Source of the DNA: CAZUMW01 sp964621615
GTDB lineage: Bacteria > Desulfobacterota > WTBG01 > CAIYCZ01 > CAIRTM01
Reading direction: 5' to 3'
DNA length: 64,000 nt
NCBI GenBank assembly: GCA_964621615.1
Contig: CAZUMW010000002.1
Location: 186,001-250,000, forward strand
Every line of letters begins with the position of its first letter. Position 1 is the first letter of the stretch. The position numbers were made by a program, and so were the translations under genes. Positions 53,618 to 62,278 of the stretch are shown here, piece after piece. The notes beneath the pieces were generated by a model. That model saw only the letters and a program-made list of their open reading frames with translations, had not been told where the DNA came from and searched no databases.

Positions 53618-54310
53618 ATGAAAAAAACTGCAGAGAATGAAATCCGCCGCTGCCTTGCGCAGTTTATCAGCCCGGAGCGGCGCAGGCGGGTGCGGGATGT
53701 GGTGCGCCTGCGCACCCGGCATGTCACGCTTGTTCTGGAGGATATACACAAGTCACAGAATGCAAGCGCAACGCTGAGAACCTGCGAGTGCCTGGGCATA
53801 CAGGATGTGTACAGCATCGAGAACAAAAACCGGTTTGTTCTGGACAAAGAGGTATCGCTTGGCGCCTCCAGGTGGATAACAATGCACCGCTTCCGGGCGC
53901 CCGGAGCCGACAATACCCGCTTGTGCTACCGCGCGCTCCGGCAAAAAGGCTACCGCATTGTCGCAACCGCGCCCGGCCAACAGGAATCAGGACCTGAGGA
54001 CCTTGACATCAGCCGCCCCCTGGCCGTGGTGTTCGGCAATGAAGTGGACGGTTTGAGCGCCGCGGCGTTTAGCGAGTCCGACGCGCTTGTAAGCATACCG
54101 CTGTACGGCTTTACCCGCAGCTACAATATTACGGTGAGCGCCGGCATCGTGTTGTCGGCTATTGTTTTTCGTCTGAGAGCTTCAAAGATCGCCTGGCAGC
54201 TGCCGCCTGAAGAACAAAACCGGCTTATTCTTTCGTGGTACCGGAAAATAGTTCGCGGCAGCGGTCTTATTGAAGCGCGCTGGAGCGGCAAAAATAAGCA
54301 TGAGGCATAA
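53618..54310 (+). CDS. TrmH-family tRNA (guanosine-2'-O)-methyltransferase
   Basis: 230 residues of the SPOUT class. HVTLVLEDIHKSQNASATLR is the tRNA/substrate entry, LAVVFGNEVDGLSAAAF and SIPLYGFTRSYNITVSAGIV form the knotted SAM site with the catalytic Arg nearby. TrmH methylates G18 in the D loop. The TrmH assignment over an rRNA methyltransferase rests on the short N-terminal extension and the C-terminal helix. Confidence 0.88.
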   Translation: MKKTAENEIRRCLAQFISPERRRRVRDVVRLRTRHVTLVLEDIHKSQNASATLRTCECLGIQDVYSIENKNRFVLDKEVSLGASRWITMHRFRAPGADNTRLCYRALRQKGYRIVATAPGQQESGPEDLDISRPLAVVFGNEVDGLSAAAFSESDALVSIPLYGFTRSYNITVSAGIVLSAIVFRLRASKIAWQLPPEEQNRLILSWYRKIVRGSGLIEARWSGKNKHEA

Positions 54311-54395
54311 CGCCTTATGATAATGTATTGATGTTGACGCCTGTTCGTGATTAAATGAAGAGAAAAGGACAACCGATTATAAAGGAGTGGCGGCC

Positions 54396-54884
54396 ATGAA
54401 AGTATTTCTTGTCCAGCATGGCAGGGCTGTATCAAAGCAGGAAAATCCCGAGCGGCCGCTGACAGAGGCCGGCGTGCGCGAGGCGCACGCTACTGCGTCA
54501 TTCATAGCCCGAAGCGGGGCCTGCTGCCCTGCGCGCATATACCATAGCGGTAAAAAGCGCGCGGAACAAACAGCTTCCGCACTTTCAGAGCATCTGTATC
54601 CCCGGGACGGCATTGTCGCACAGGAAGGCCTTTCCGCACAGGATGATCCCGGAATTTGGGCGGAGCGGCTGAATACAGCAGATGACGAAATTGTGCTTGT
54701 AGGGCATCTTCCCCACCTTAATCGTCTCGCATCGCTTTTGTTAACGCGAAATCCCGGGCAGAGCGTGCTGCTGTTTAAAAATGCGGGTATGGTATGTCTT
54801 GAGCGCAGCGAGGAAGCGAAATGGTCTGTCTGCTGGGCGATCACCCCCGGGCTTATAGCCGGAAATTCCGGGAGGCAGTCATAG
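54396..54884 (+). CDS. sixA: Phosphohistidine phosphatase SixA
   Basis: 162 residues from ATG 54396, eight bases after AAAGGAG. Histidine-phosphatase motif VFLVQHGRAV (catalytic His, Arg), RPLTEAGVREAHATA, SGKKRAEQTASAL and VLVGHLPHLNRLAS with the second active-site His. SixA removes phosphate from HPt-type phosphohistidine in phosphorelays. Lies between trmH and nadE, and its stop is close to the nadE start. Confidence 0.88.
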   Translation: MKVFLVQHGRAVSKQENPERPLTEAGVREAHATASFIARSGACCPARIYHSGKKRAEQTASALSEHLYPRDGIVAQEGLSAQDDPGIWAERLNTADDEIVLVGHLPHLNRLASLLLTRNPGQSVLLFKNAGMVCLERSEEAKWSVCWAITPGLIAGNSGRQS

Positions 54885-54889
54885 TATTT

Positions 54890-56536
54890 ATGAAAGTAAC
54901 GATTGCCCAGCTTAATCCGGTAATTGGCGATATACGCGGCAATGTCGAAAAGCTTGCTGATACGCTTTTTTCCTGCAGCGCAGAAAAACCCGATTTGGTT
55001 GTTTTTTCAGAGCTTTTTATCACCGGCTATCCGCCGCGCGATCTGCTTGAGCGGCCGCGCTTTATTGAGCAGGTTCAGGAAGGGCTGGAATCGGTGAAGC
55101 GGATTTCAAAAGATTTCACCGATACGGGTATTGTTGTCGGCGCGCCGGTTCGCGCCCGGTCGGCTGCCGGCAATCCCCTCTATAATACAGCGCTTTGTAT
55201 ATACCGCGGCAGCATTGTTTCCATGCATCACAAGTCGCTGCTGCCCTCCTATGACGTTTTTGACGAAACCCGCTATTTTGAGCCTGCCCCTGCGGTTTCA
55301 GCAGTTTTGTTTAAAAATACAGCGGTGGGAATTACCGTTTGCGAGGATGCGTGGAACGTTCCCGGCCTGTGGAATAGAAAAATATATCCTTTTGACCCGA
55401 TAGCTCAGCTTGCCAAAGAGGGCGCCTCGCTTATCATAAACATTTCCGCATCACCGTTTGAGGTTGCCAAGGAACAGACCCGCTTTCAGCTTTTTCAAAA
55501 TCATGCCCGGCACCACCGCATACCCGTCGTTTGTGTCAATCAGGTCGGCGGCAATGACGAGCTTATTTTCGATGGCCAGAGCATGGCGATGGACAGCTCG
55601 GGAAGGCCGCAGTGCATGTGCCTTGCCTTTGAGGAAACTGTGTGCACCATCGATACGGAATGCCCGGGAGCCGCAGAGGAGCCGGAACAGAAAAGCGATG
55701 AAGAGCGGATACACGGGGCTCTTGTGCTGGGGCTGCGGGACTATGCAACAAAATGCGGCTTTACAAAATCGGTAATCGGCCTGTCGGGCGGCATTGATTC
55801 ATCGGTTGTGTGCGCGCTGGCCAAAGAGGCGCTCGGCAGCGAAAACGTGCTGGGCATCACCATGCCCGGCCCGTACTCCTCGCCGGGCAGCATCGATGAT
55901 GCGCGGGCGCTGGCTGAGAATCTTGGCATAGCGTTTACCGTTATCCCCATATCGCCTATATACTCGGCATTTTTGGGCTCGCTCAATGCGCATTTTGCAC
56001 AGCATGAAAAAGATGTCACCGAGGAAAACATTCAGGCCCGTGTCAGGGGCACCATATTGATGAGCTTTTCAAACAAGCTCGGGCACGTGCTGCTTGCTAC
56101 CGGCAACAAAAGCGAGCTTGCCGTTGGGTACTGCACCCTCTACGGTGATATGGCAGGCGGCCTTGCGGTGATATCCGATGTGCCGAAAACCATGGTATAC
56201 CGCCTTGCACGGCACATAAACAGAAACCGGGAAATAATCCCCGGCTCTGTTCTTGAAAAGCCGCCCTCTGCTGAGCTTCGGCCCAACCAGAAAGATCAGG
56301 ACAGCCTGCCGCCGTATGACACCCTTGACCGGATTGTGCATCTTTATGTAGATGAAGCGCTGCCGGTTAAGGATATTCTTTCGATGGACATTGACGCCGA
56401 AACGGTTGAATGGGTCGTCCGTGCAATAGACCGCAACGAATACAAGCGGCGCCAGGCACCCCCGGGGCTGAAGGTTACCGGCAAAGCGTTCGGCATGGGC
56501 AGGCGGATGATGATTGCTGCAAAATATGAGGTATAA
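54890..56536 (+). CDS. nadE: Glutamine-dependent NAD+ synthetase
   Basis: 548 residues from ATG 54890 (MKVTIAQLNPVIGDIRGNVE). N-terminal nitrilase-type glutaminase domain with the Glu-Lys-Cys triad E41 (FSELFITGYPPRD), K115 (MHHKSLLPSYDVF) and C151 (VCEDAWN); C-terminal NAD synthetase with the ATP PP-loop GLSGGIDSS. Converts deamido-NAD to NAD+ using ammonia from glutamine. Longer upstream frame overlaps sixA and is not used. Confidence 0.96.
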   Translation: MKVTIAQLNPVIGDIRGNVEKLADTLFSCSAEKPDLVVFSELFITGYPPRDLLERPRFIEQVQEGLESVKRISKDFTDTGIVVGAPVRARSAAGNPLYNTALCIYRGSIVSMHHKSLLPSYDVFDETRYFEPAPAVSAVLFKNTAVGITVCEDAWNVPGLWNRKIYPFDPIAQLAKEGASLIINISASPFEVAKEQTRFQLFQNHARHHRIPVVCVNQVGGNDELIFDGQSMAMDSSGRPQCMCLAFEETVCTIDTECPGAAEEPEQKSDEERIHGALVLGLRDYATKCGFTKSVIGLSGGIDSSVVCALAKEALGSENVLGITMPGPYSSPGSIDDARALAENLGIAFTVIPISPIYSAFLGSLNAHFAQHEKDVTEENIQARVRGTILMSFSNKLGHVLLATGNKSELAVGYCTLYGDMAGGLAVISDVPKTMVYRLARHINRNREIIPGSVLEKPPSAELRPNQKDQDSLPPYDTLDRIVHLYVDEALPVKDILSMDIDAETVEWVVRAIDRNEYKRRQAPPGLKVTGKAFGMGRRMMIAAKYEV

Positions 56537-56659
56537 GCTTTCACCACCCGTTCAACATACCGGAATCGCGCAAAATAGTGCTGATACAGTATGGTGCCGC
56601 AGGGCTGCTCAGCCCCGCCGCAAAACAGCAGGGACTGCAGCATCTACCGTATTTTTGCC

Positions 56660-56689
56660 TTGCACCCGGCTGCAGCGTTACCGTATAAT
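56660..56689 (+). promoter_or_regulatory. Promoter of the HEAT-repeat gene
   Basis: TTGCAC (56660-56665), an 18-base spacer, perfect TATAAT (56684-56689). A transcript start near 56696 leaves a leader of about 55 bases with GGGGAGGGG before the ATG. Confidence 0.65.
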
Positions 56690-56750
56690 TTAATTAACTG
56701 ATGTGAACATGCGCCGCAGAGAGCCAGCATTTGCCTTCCGGGGGAGGGGC

Positions 56751-57371
56751 ATGGATATCGCTAACATTGTCAGCTTCAAATCTGCACGGCAGCTTCTTGC
56801 AGATGCCCGTTCGTGTATTAATATCTTTTCAGATGACACGGTTAACGTTCCGTTCCGAACCGTTTCCCTGCTCATCAGAGCCTTTAAATATGCCGATGAA
56901 GAATTTAAATATACTATTATACGCAAGCTCGGCAGCATAAAAAACCCTACAGAGGATATCGCCCGGCACCTCTATAGCGCAGCAGCCGATTTTCATGAAG
57001 CGGATTATGTTCGTCATGAGGCTGCACTGCAGCTGAGCGCGATTATGCCGCGCCTCGATAACCCGCAGCCGATGCTGATGCAGCTGCTGGATGATGTTCA
57101 GCACAAGCATGCTCACCGGCGTGCCGGTGCGGCACTCGGGCTTGGATGGGAAAACAACCTGCAGGCAGTCCCCCCTCTTATAGAGCTTCTTTTTGATGAT
57201 GATATTACGGTTCAGCAGATGGCCGTAAAAGCGCTGTGCCGCATCAAGGACGACAATCTGCGCCCCCTTCTTGCCGATCGCCTTCAGTATGCCTCGCCTG
57301 AAGTTCGGGAAACCATTCAGGAGCATTTACGCTTTTTTCATGATGTTCCCAGCAGAGATGAAAAGGTATAA
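56751..57371 (+). CDS. HEAT-repeat protein
   Basis: 206 residues from ATG 56751, directly after GGGGAGGGGC. Helical repeats of HEAT/PBS-lyase type: YVRHEAALQLSAIMPRL, AHRRAGAALGLGWENNLQAV, TVQQMAVKALCRIKDDNLRP. Such proteins are scaffolds or adaptors; phycobilin lyase function is not implied. Its partner is unknown. Convergent with the radical SAM gene, 11 bases apart. Confidence 0.8.
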   Translation: MDIANIVSFKSARQLLADARSCINIFSDDTVNVPFRTVSLLIRAFKYADEEFKYTIIRKLGSIKNPTEDIARHLYSAAADFHEADYVRHEAALQLSAIMPRLDNPQPMLMQLLDDVQHKHAHRRAGAALGLGWENNLQAVPPLIELLFDDDITVQQMAVKALCRIKDDNLRPLLADRLQYASPEVRETIQEHLRFFHDVPSRDEKV

Positions 57372-57382
57372 GACCGGCTGCT

Positions 57383-58885
57383 TCATCCCGTGCTGTGAAG
57401 CTCGCCTTTGCAGGAAGTAAGCTTTACTATTTTTCTGAAGTGAAATCCGTGGATGGCAAATGTAACGGCAAGACCGAAGTGCCGCGGGCGGTGTAACAGC
57501 GCCCAGATCAGAAGCCCCCAGTAATGAAATCGTTCCCGCCCGATGACGCCCAGGCGGACAATTGATCTGATAAAAGCCATAATTGCATTAAAATCAACCG
57601 GGTTTTTTACCTTCGGGCCGGTGTAGTCCTTCAGAAAGGCCCTGACCCGGCGGTAATAGTTCCGCGGAGCATAAATATACTCAAGAATGTTTCTGTAGCC
57701 TTCATACAGAGATTCGATATTCATGGATGGAACAATGTTCGTTGTGCCGTCCACGTTGTCGCCGCTGAGTTTACCTCGAAGGCGCCCTTCTTGTTTCAGG
57801 CGCTCATACAGGCGCGTGCCCGGAACAGCCTGCAGCAGCCCGACCATCGCGGTAACAATGCCTGTTTTCTGTATAAATTCTATCTGCCTGTCAAAAATAC
57901 CGGTGGTGTCATGGTCGAACCCAACGATAAAGCCGCCCTGCACCTGCAGCCCCGACTGCTGAATGAGCTTTATATCAGCGACCATGTCACGGTTAATATT
58001 CTGCATTTTCTTACACTCGGTAAGGCTTGCATCGTCGGGGGTTTCAATGCCGATAAACACGATGTCAAACCCTGCGTCGACCATCATCTGCATGAGCTCC
58101 GGGTCATCTGCAAGATTGATGGACACTTCGGTGTGAAAGGTGATGCCCGGTTTTGTTTTCTGCCACTGTATGAGAGCGGGCAGCAGCTGTGTTTTAAGAT
58201 ATTTTTTGTTGCCGATAAAGTTGTCGTCAACGAAAAAGACGCTGCCGCGATATCCCTTTGCATGGATGCTTTCAAGCTCGTCAAGAATCTGGCCGGTCGT
58301 TTTAATGCGGGGACGGTGGCCGAAAAGAGCCGTTACGTTGCAGAACTCACAGTTGTACGGGCAGCCCCGTGAAAACTGAATGCACACTTCGGCATATTTT
58401 TTAAAATCGACAAGATCCCAGCGGGGGACCGGCGTGCTGGTTATATCGGCAAAGCTGTCGCTTGCATACATCTTTCCGGGCTTTCCGCAGGCAAGATCCG
58501 CAAGAAACCGGGGAAGGGTGACCTCGGCCTCGTTTAAAACAAAATGATCCACGCCCTCGATTGCGCCCGGCTCGGTGCTGAACAGTGGGCCGCCGGCGAC
58601 AACGGTTACGCTTTTCTGCCTGCAGCGGCGGATAGCTTTCAGGGCTGAATTCTGCTGAACCGTCATGCAGGAGAAAAATGCACAGTCTGCCCATTCCAGG
58701 TGGCGATCGGTGAGCCGCTGTGTGTTCATATCCACAAGCTGCAGGTTCCAGTCCCGCGGCAGCATGGCAGCGACCGTCAAAAGGCCCAGCGGAGGAAAGG
58801 AGGATTTTTTTTTGATGAAAGCAAGCGAATATTTGAAACTCCAGAAGGTGTCAGGAATTTCAGTATAAATAAGCAGCGCGTTCAT
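57383..58885 (-). CDS. B12-binding radical SAM protein (HpnP/DUF4070-like)
   Basis: 500 residues. N-terminal cobalamin-binding fold (about 1-140: SSFPPLGLLTVAAMLPRDWN, SVTVVAGGPLFSTEP), a radical SAM domain with the cluster cysteines C175, C179, C182 in SRGCPYNCEFCN, and a C-terminal DUF4070-type part (YRRVRAFLKDY). Members of this class include hopanoid methylases and other methyl/sulfur-inserting enzymes; no hopanoid genes are visible here, so the substrate is open. It is divergent from the B12 uptake operon, whose promoter is about 310 bases away. Confidence 0.85.
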   Translation of the reverse strand: MNALLIYTEIPDTFWSFKYSLAFIKKKSSFPPLGLLTVAAMLPRDWNLQLVDMNTQRLTDRHLEWADCAFFSCMTVQQNSALKAIRRCRQKSVTVVAGGPLFSTEPGAIEGVDHFVLNEAEVTLPRFLADLACGKPGKMYASDSFADITSTPVPRWDLVDFKKYAEVCIQFSRGCPYNCEFCNVTALFGHRPRIKTTGQILDELESIHAKGYRGSVFFVDDNFIGNKKYLKTQLLPALIQWQKTKPGITFHTEVSINLADDPELMQMMVDAGFDIVFIGIETPDDASLTECKKMQNINRDMVADIKLIQQSGLQVQGGFIVGFDHDTTGIFDRQIEFIQKTGIVTAMVGLLQAVPGTRLYERLKQEGRLRGKLSGDNVDGTTNIVPSMNIESLYEGYRNILEYIYAPRNYYRRVRAFLKDYTGPKVKNPVDFNAIMAFIRSIVRLGVIGRERFHYWGLLIWALLHRPRHFGLAVTFAIHGFHFRKIVKLTSCKGELHSTG

Positions 58886-59192
58886 GACAGGATCCTTTCC
58901 GGCATTTGCCGAGCGGTTTGCTGGGGAAACGGTACGCTCATGCTTTGAGTGCCTGCCGCCTCAAAGTACGTGCAAAACCCGGACAGATTTTGCTGCGGTT
59001 CGATGGATCTTTAATTCCCATTGTCTCGAAAGGCACGTTATTAACAGGTAGCATATGGGTGTATCGTCTGGCAATAGATAATTTCACACCTGTCAAATTA
59101 CAAGCATGAAGGGAACATTCACCGGATCGTGTGGTTTTTGGCAGCATGCATCAGCATTATGTCTAAGCAGCACAGCCAACATTTGTAATGTA
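58886..59192. other. Intergenic region between radical SAM gene and B12 operon promoter
   Basis: About 307 bases. Nothing coding is supported. No clear promoter for the radical SAM gene was identified by eye. Confidence 0.5.
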
Positions 59193-59221
59193 TTGACAAA
59201 GTATATCTTTTGTTATATATA
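59193..59221 (+). promoter_or_regulatory. Consensus sigma-70 promoter of the B12 uptake operon
   Basis: TTGACA (59193-59198), a 17-base spacer and TATATA (59216-59221): a near-perfect promoter. Transcription should begin near 59228, immediately at the riboswitch. Confidence 0.85.
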
Positions 59222-59227
59222 CAACAA

Positions 59228-59460
59228 CATACGGGCAACCGAAGGTGATCGGTTTTAATAGGGAAAACGGTGAAAATCCGTTGCGGGTCCGCCGCTGTAA
59301 CCCTGCCTTTTTTGCGAAAAAGGCCCTGCCGGCCATGAAAGCCACTGCACCGGGTAACCGGAGCGGGAAGGCGGCCGGACGGGAGGGAAGCCAGAAGACC
59401 TGCCCGTAAAGGTATATGTGCAACACCCTCGGAAACAGGGTGCTGCAGTAATACATATGA
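59228..59460 (+). promoter_or_regulatory. Cobalamin riboswitch and its expression-platform hairpin
   Basis: Core landmarks in order: AATAGGGAA (59258-59266), GGTGAAAATCCG, GCCGCTGTAACC near 59291, GCCACTGC near 59341, GGGAAGG near 59365, and the B12 box GCCAGAAGACCTGCCC ending near 59405. This is the cobalamin (btuB-type) aptamer. Behind it an imperfect long hairpin (ATATGT/ACATAT outside, CACCCT/AGGGTG inside, about 59412-59459) precedes the terminator. Binding of cobalamin should lower expression of the operon. Confidence 0.95.
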
Positions 59461-59476
59461 CCGGATGAAAAACGGA

Positions 59477-59517
59477 ATCCCCGGGTATGCTGTAGGCATA
59501 TCCGGGGATTTTTTTTT
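59477..59517 (+). terminator. Riboswitch-controlled intrinsic terminator
   Basis: A 14-bp stem (59477-59490 with 59496-59509), five-base loop, then nine T: ATCCCCGG...CCGGGGAT core. It is placed between the aptamer and btuF, the usual off-switch of a transcriptional riboswitch. Its presence moves the btuF start downstream to 59546. Confidence 0.9.
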
Positions 59518-59545
59518 GCAAAAAGCCGGTTTGCCGGAAAGGCAG

Positions 59546-60475
59546 ATGATGCAGGCAAATATCAGCAGCACCAATAGAGTTTTTGTTTTACTGGCCGCCG
59601 TTTCTTTTGTGCTGAGCGGCAGTGCGCACGGTGAGGGCATGAAGCGGGCACTTACCGATCAGCTCGGCCGCACGGTTTGCCTGCCGCACAATCCGGAGCG
59701 CATTGTTTCACTTGCCCCCAGCATAACGGAAATCATATATGCGCTGGGACAGGGCCCCCGCCTGAAGGGGGCAACCATATACAGCGACTACCCTGCACCT
59801 GCTTCCCGGCTGCCGCGGATTGGCTCCTATGTGCATCCGGACCTCGAGCGCATTGTCGCGCTAGAGCCCGATCTGTGCATTGCAACAAAAGACGGTAACC
59901 CGCGCGAAGTTATAGACAGGCTTGAGCACCTGAACATACCGGTGTTTGCCGTAAGCACCTTTGACATCAGCTCTGTTATGGCATCGATAGAGCTGCTGGG
60001 CGGGTTGTTGCATGCACAGCGGGAAGCAGAAAAGCTGACCGGTCATATGTCCTCCCGCATAAAGCGCGTGCGCACACGTGCGGCGGATATCCCTCAGCGG
60101 CCGCGGGTGTTTTTTCAGATTGGTGCATCGCCCATTGTCAGCGTCGGCACATACACCTGCATTCACCGTATGATTGAAACAGCCGGGGGGGAGAATATTG
60201 CAAAAGGGCAGACACCATATCCCCGGTTTTCGCGCGAACAGGTCCTTGCCCATGCGCCGGAGGTAATCATTATCACCTCCATGGGCGGCAGCCCGGCTGC
60301 TGTCAAAGCCCGGCAGATGTGGCTGCAGTGGAAAGACATACCCGCCGCACGCAGCCGGCGGGTCCATGTCGTAGACTCAGACGTGTTTGACCGGCCGGGG
60401 CCCCGCATGGTCAAAGGGCTTGAGCTTCTGGCACAGATGCTTCACCCCGAGGAGTTCGGCGATGAACAGCACTAA
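59546..60475 (+). CDS. btuF: Cobalamin ABC transporter substrate-binding protein
   Basis: 309 residues from ATG 59546 (or 59549); starts further up would lie inside the terminator. Signal peptide VFVLLAAVSFVLSGSAHG. BtuF/periplasmic-binding fold: DQLGRTVCLPHNPERIVSLA, SITEIIYALGQGPRLKGAT, GSYVHPDLERIVALEPDLC and RFSREQVLAHAPEVIIITSM. Captures B12 in the periplasm for BtuCD. The cobalamin rather than heme or siderophore assignment rests on the riboswitch. Confidence 0.92.
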   Translation: MMQANISSTNRVFVLLAAVSFVLSGSAHGEGMKRALTDQLGRTVCLPHNPERIVSLAPSITEIIYALGQGPRLKGATIYSDYPAPASRLPRIGSYVHPDLERIVALEPDLCIATKDGNPREVIDRLEHLNIPVFAVSTFDISSVMASIELLGGLLHAQREAEKLTGHMSSRIKRVRTRAADIPQRPRVFFQIGASPIVSVGTYTCIHRMIETAGGENIAKGQTPYPRFSREQVLAHAPEVIIITSMGGSPAAVKARQMWLQWKDIPAARSRRVHVVDSDVFDRPGPRMVKGLELLAQMLHPEEFGDEQH

Positions 60476-61466
60476 TATTGTATTGCGGATTGCGTCGGTA
60501 TCCTCGCTGCTGCTTATTGTGCTGCTTGCCGCGATGGCGGCCGGCCTGTCCGCCGGTGCGGCGGGCGGCGGGCTGAGCGCGATACTGTCTCTGCTGAGCG
60601 ATGCCCCTTTTGACAGCCCTGCCATGGAAACAATTGTGTGGCAGCTTCGGCTGCCCCGCGTGCTCACCGCAGCGCTGGCGGGCGCGGTGCTTTCTGCAGG
60701 CGGGCTGGTGTTTCAGGCGCTTCTGAAAAACCCGCTGGCGGAGCCCTACATACTCGGGATTTCCGGCGGCGCCGCTATCGGCGCCATAATCGGCATTCTG
60801 CTCGGGCTGTCCCGCTTTCCGGGCATTAGCATGCTGGCATTTGCGGGGAGCATGGGCACGCTGCTGGCGGTGCTGCTGATTTCATGGGGGCAGAACATAC
60901 TCAAAAACAACTCTCTGCTGCTTGCCGGCGTCGTCGTAAATGCATTCTGCTCGGCGGGCATTATGTTTTTGATTGCGCTCACGCAGGTTTCCCGGCTGCA
61001 CAGCATTATGTTCTGGCTGATGGGGGATCTGTCCGGCGCCGACATGCAGCAGGTCAGCGTTCTGGCGCTGACGGTCATTCCGTGCTTTATCATCATTTTT
61101 TGTCTGTCATATGCAATGAACCTGCTTCTTATGGGCAGAAGCATGGCCCTGTCTCTGGGGGTCAGCACGCAGACGGTTATCATTGTGCTGCTCGTTGCGA
61201 CAACATTCATGATCAGCATGGTGGTCTGTCAGTGCGGCCTGCTCGGGTTTGTCGGGCTTATTGTTCCGCACATTCTGCGCCTGATGCTGGGCCCTGATCA
61301 CCGGGTGCTGGTTCCCGCCTGCCTGCTGGGCGGCGGCGCCTATATGGTCGTGTGCGACCTGCTTGCGCGCACGCTTCCGCAACAGGGCGAGCTGCCCGCC
61401 GGGGTCATTACTGCGCTTATCGGGGCCCCTGTTTTTATTATTCTGCTGCGGAGGTCAGGAAAGTGA
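60462..61466 (+). CDS. btuC: Cobalamin ABC transporter permease
   Basis: 334 residues from ATG 60462, with GAGGAG upstream, overlapping btuF by 14 bases. FecCD-type permease with about ten membrane helices: RLPRVLTAALAGAVLSAGGL, NPLAEPYILGISGGAAIGAI, GLLGFVGLIVPHILRLMLGP and GELPAGVITALIGAPVFIIL are family motifs, the last containing the coupling-helix/EAA-like region. Confidence 0.95.
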   Translation: MNSTNIVLRIASVSSLLLIVLLAAMAAGLSAGAAGGGLSAILSLLSDAPFDSPAMETIVWQLRLPRVLTAALAGAVLSAGGLVFQALLKNPLAEPYILGISGGAAIGAIIGILLGLSRFPGISMLAFAGSMGTLLAVLLISWGQNILKNNSLLLAGVVVNAFCSAGIMFLIALTQVSRLHSIMFWLMGDLSGADMQQVSVLALTVIPCFIIIFCLSYAMNLLLMGRSMALSLGVSTQTVIIVLLVATTFMISMVVCQCGLLGFVGLIVPHILRLMLGPDHRVLVPACLLGGGAYMVVCDLLARTLPQQGELPAGVITALIGAPVFIILLRRSGK

Positions 61467-62278
61467 CAAACGCCATAAAAGCCAGGGATGTGTGTTTTTC
61501 GTATAAAAGCGGCACCGTGCTGAACGGGCTGACTTTCGACGTTAATGAAGGATCTTTTTTCATAATCATCGGGCCGAACGGTTCGGGAAAAACAACGCTC
61601 ATGAACGTGCTGTGCGGAATTGCGCAGCCCCACAAAGGCGAGGTGAGCATATGCGGCAGCCCCCGGCGCTCATACTCCCGAAAATCGCTTGCCCGGACGG
61701 TTGCCCTTGTGCCCCAGCTTACCGCCCGCGATTTTCCGTTTACCGTGCAGGAGGTGGTGCTCATGGGCCGCTCGCCGCACCTGGGCATGTTTGGCCTTGA
61801 GCGCTCCGATGATCTCAGGTGCGCGCGGCAGGCAATGGAGTTTGCAGGGGTCGACAGCCTGGCCCGGCGTACCATTGATCAGCTCAGCGGCGGAGAGCTG
61901 CAGCTCGTTTCAATCGCCCGGGCCGTGTGCCAGGAGCCGCGCCTGATGCTGCTCGATGAGCCGACCGCATCACTGGATTTTGCGCATCAGATCCGCATCA
62001 TGGACCTTATGGAGCAGCTGAAAAATGACCGCGGTATCACCGTGGTCATGGTCTCACATGACGTCAATCTTGCCGGCATGTACGGCGACTGCGTGCTTAT
62101 GCTCAATCTGGGACGCATTGTGACCATGGGCCCCCCGGGACAGGTTTTAACACCTGAAAAAATGGAGAGGGTATACGGGCGCCCGGTGCTGATAGAAAAG
62201 TCACCGCTTGGCGGGTCCATCCGGGTGACGCCGATTCCCGGAAAATATCTGTCCACTTACAAAGGGAGCAGGATATGA
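61463..62278 (+). CDS. btuD: Cobalamin ABC transporter ATP-binding protein
   Basis: 271 residues from GTG 61463, in a GTGA overlap with btuC. Walker A GPNGSGKTT, Q-loop (VALVPQ), signature LSGGELQL, Walker B RLMLLDEPTASLD and switch His in VSHDVNLAG. Energises the BtuC pair. The stop overlaps the next start as ATGA, so the five genes are tightly coupled. Confidence 0.95.
   Translation: MTNAIKARDVCFSYKSGTVLNGLTFDVNEGSFFIIIGPNGSGKTTLMNVLCGIAQPHKGEVSICGSPRRSYSRKSLARTVALVPQLTARDFPFTVQEVVLMGRSPHLGMFGLERSDDLRCARQAMEFAGVDSLARRTIDQLSGGELQLVSIARAVCQEPRLMLLDEPTASLDFAHQIRIMDLMEQLKNDRGITVVMVSHDVNLAGMYGDCVLMLNLGRIVTMGPPGQVLTPEKMERVYGRPVLIEKSPLGGSIRVTPIPGKYLSTYKGSRI

Noticed and set aside
59465..59545. 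Upstream start for btuF at 59465
   Set aside because: It lies at the riboswitch terminator hairpin; the signal peptide begins only after the ATG at 59546.
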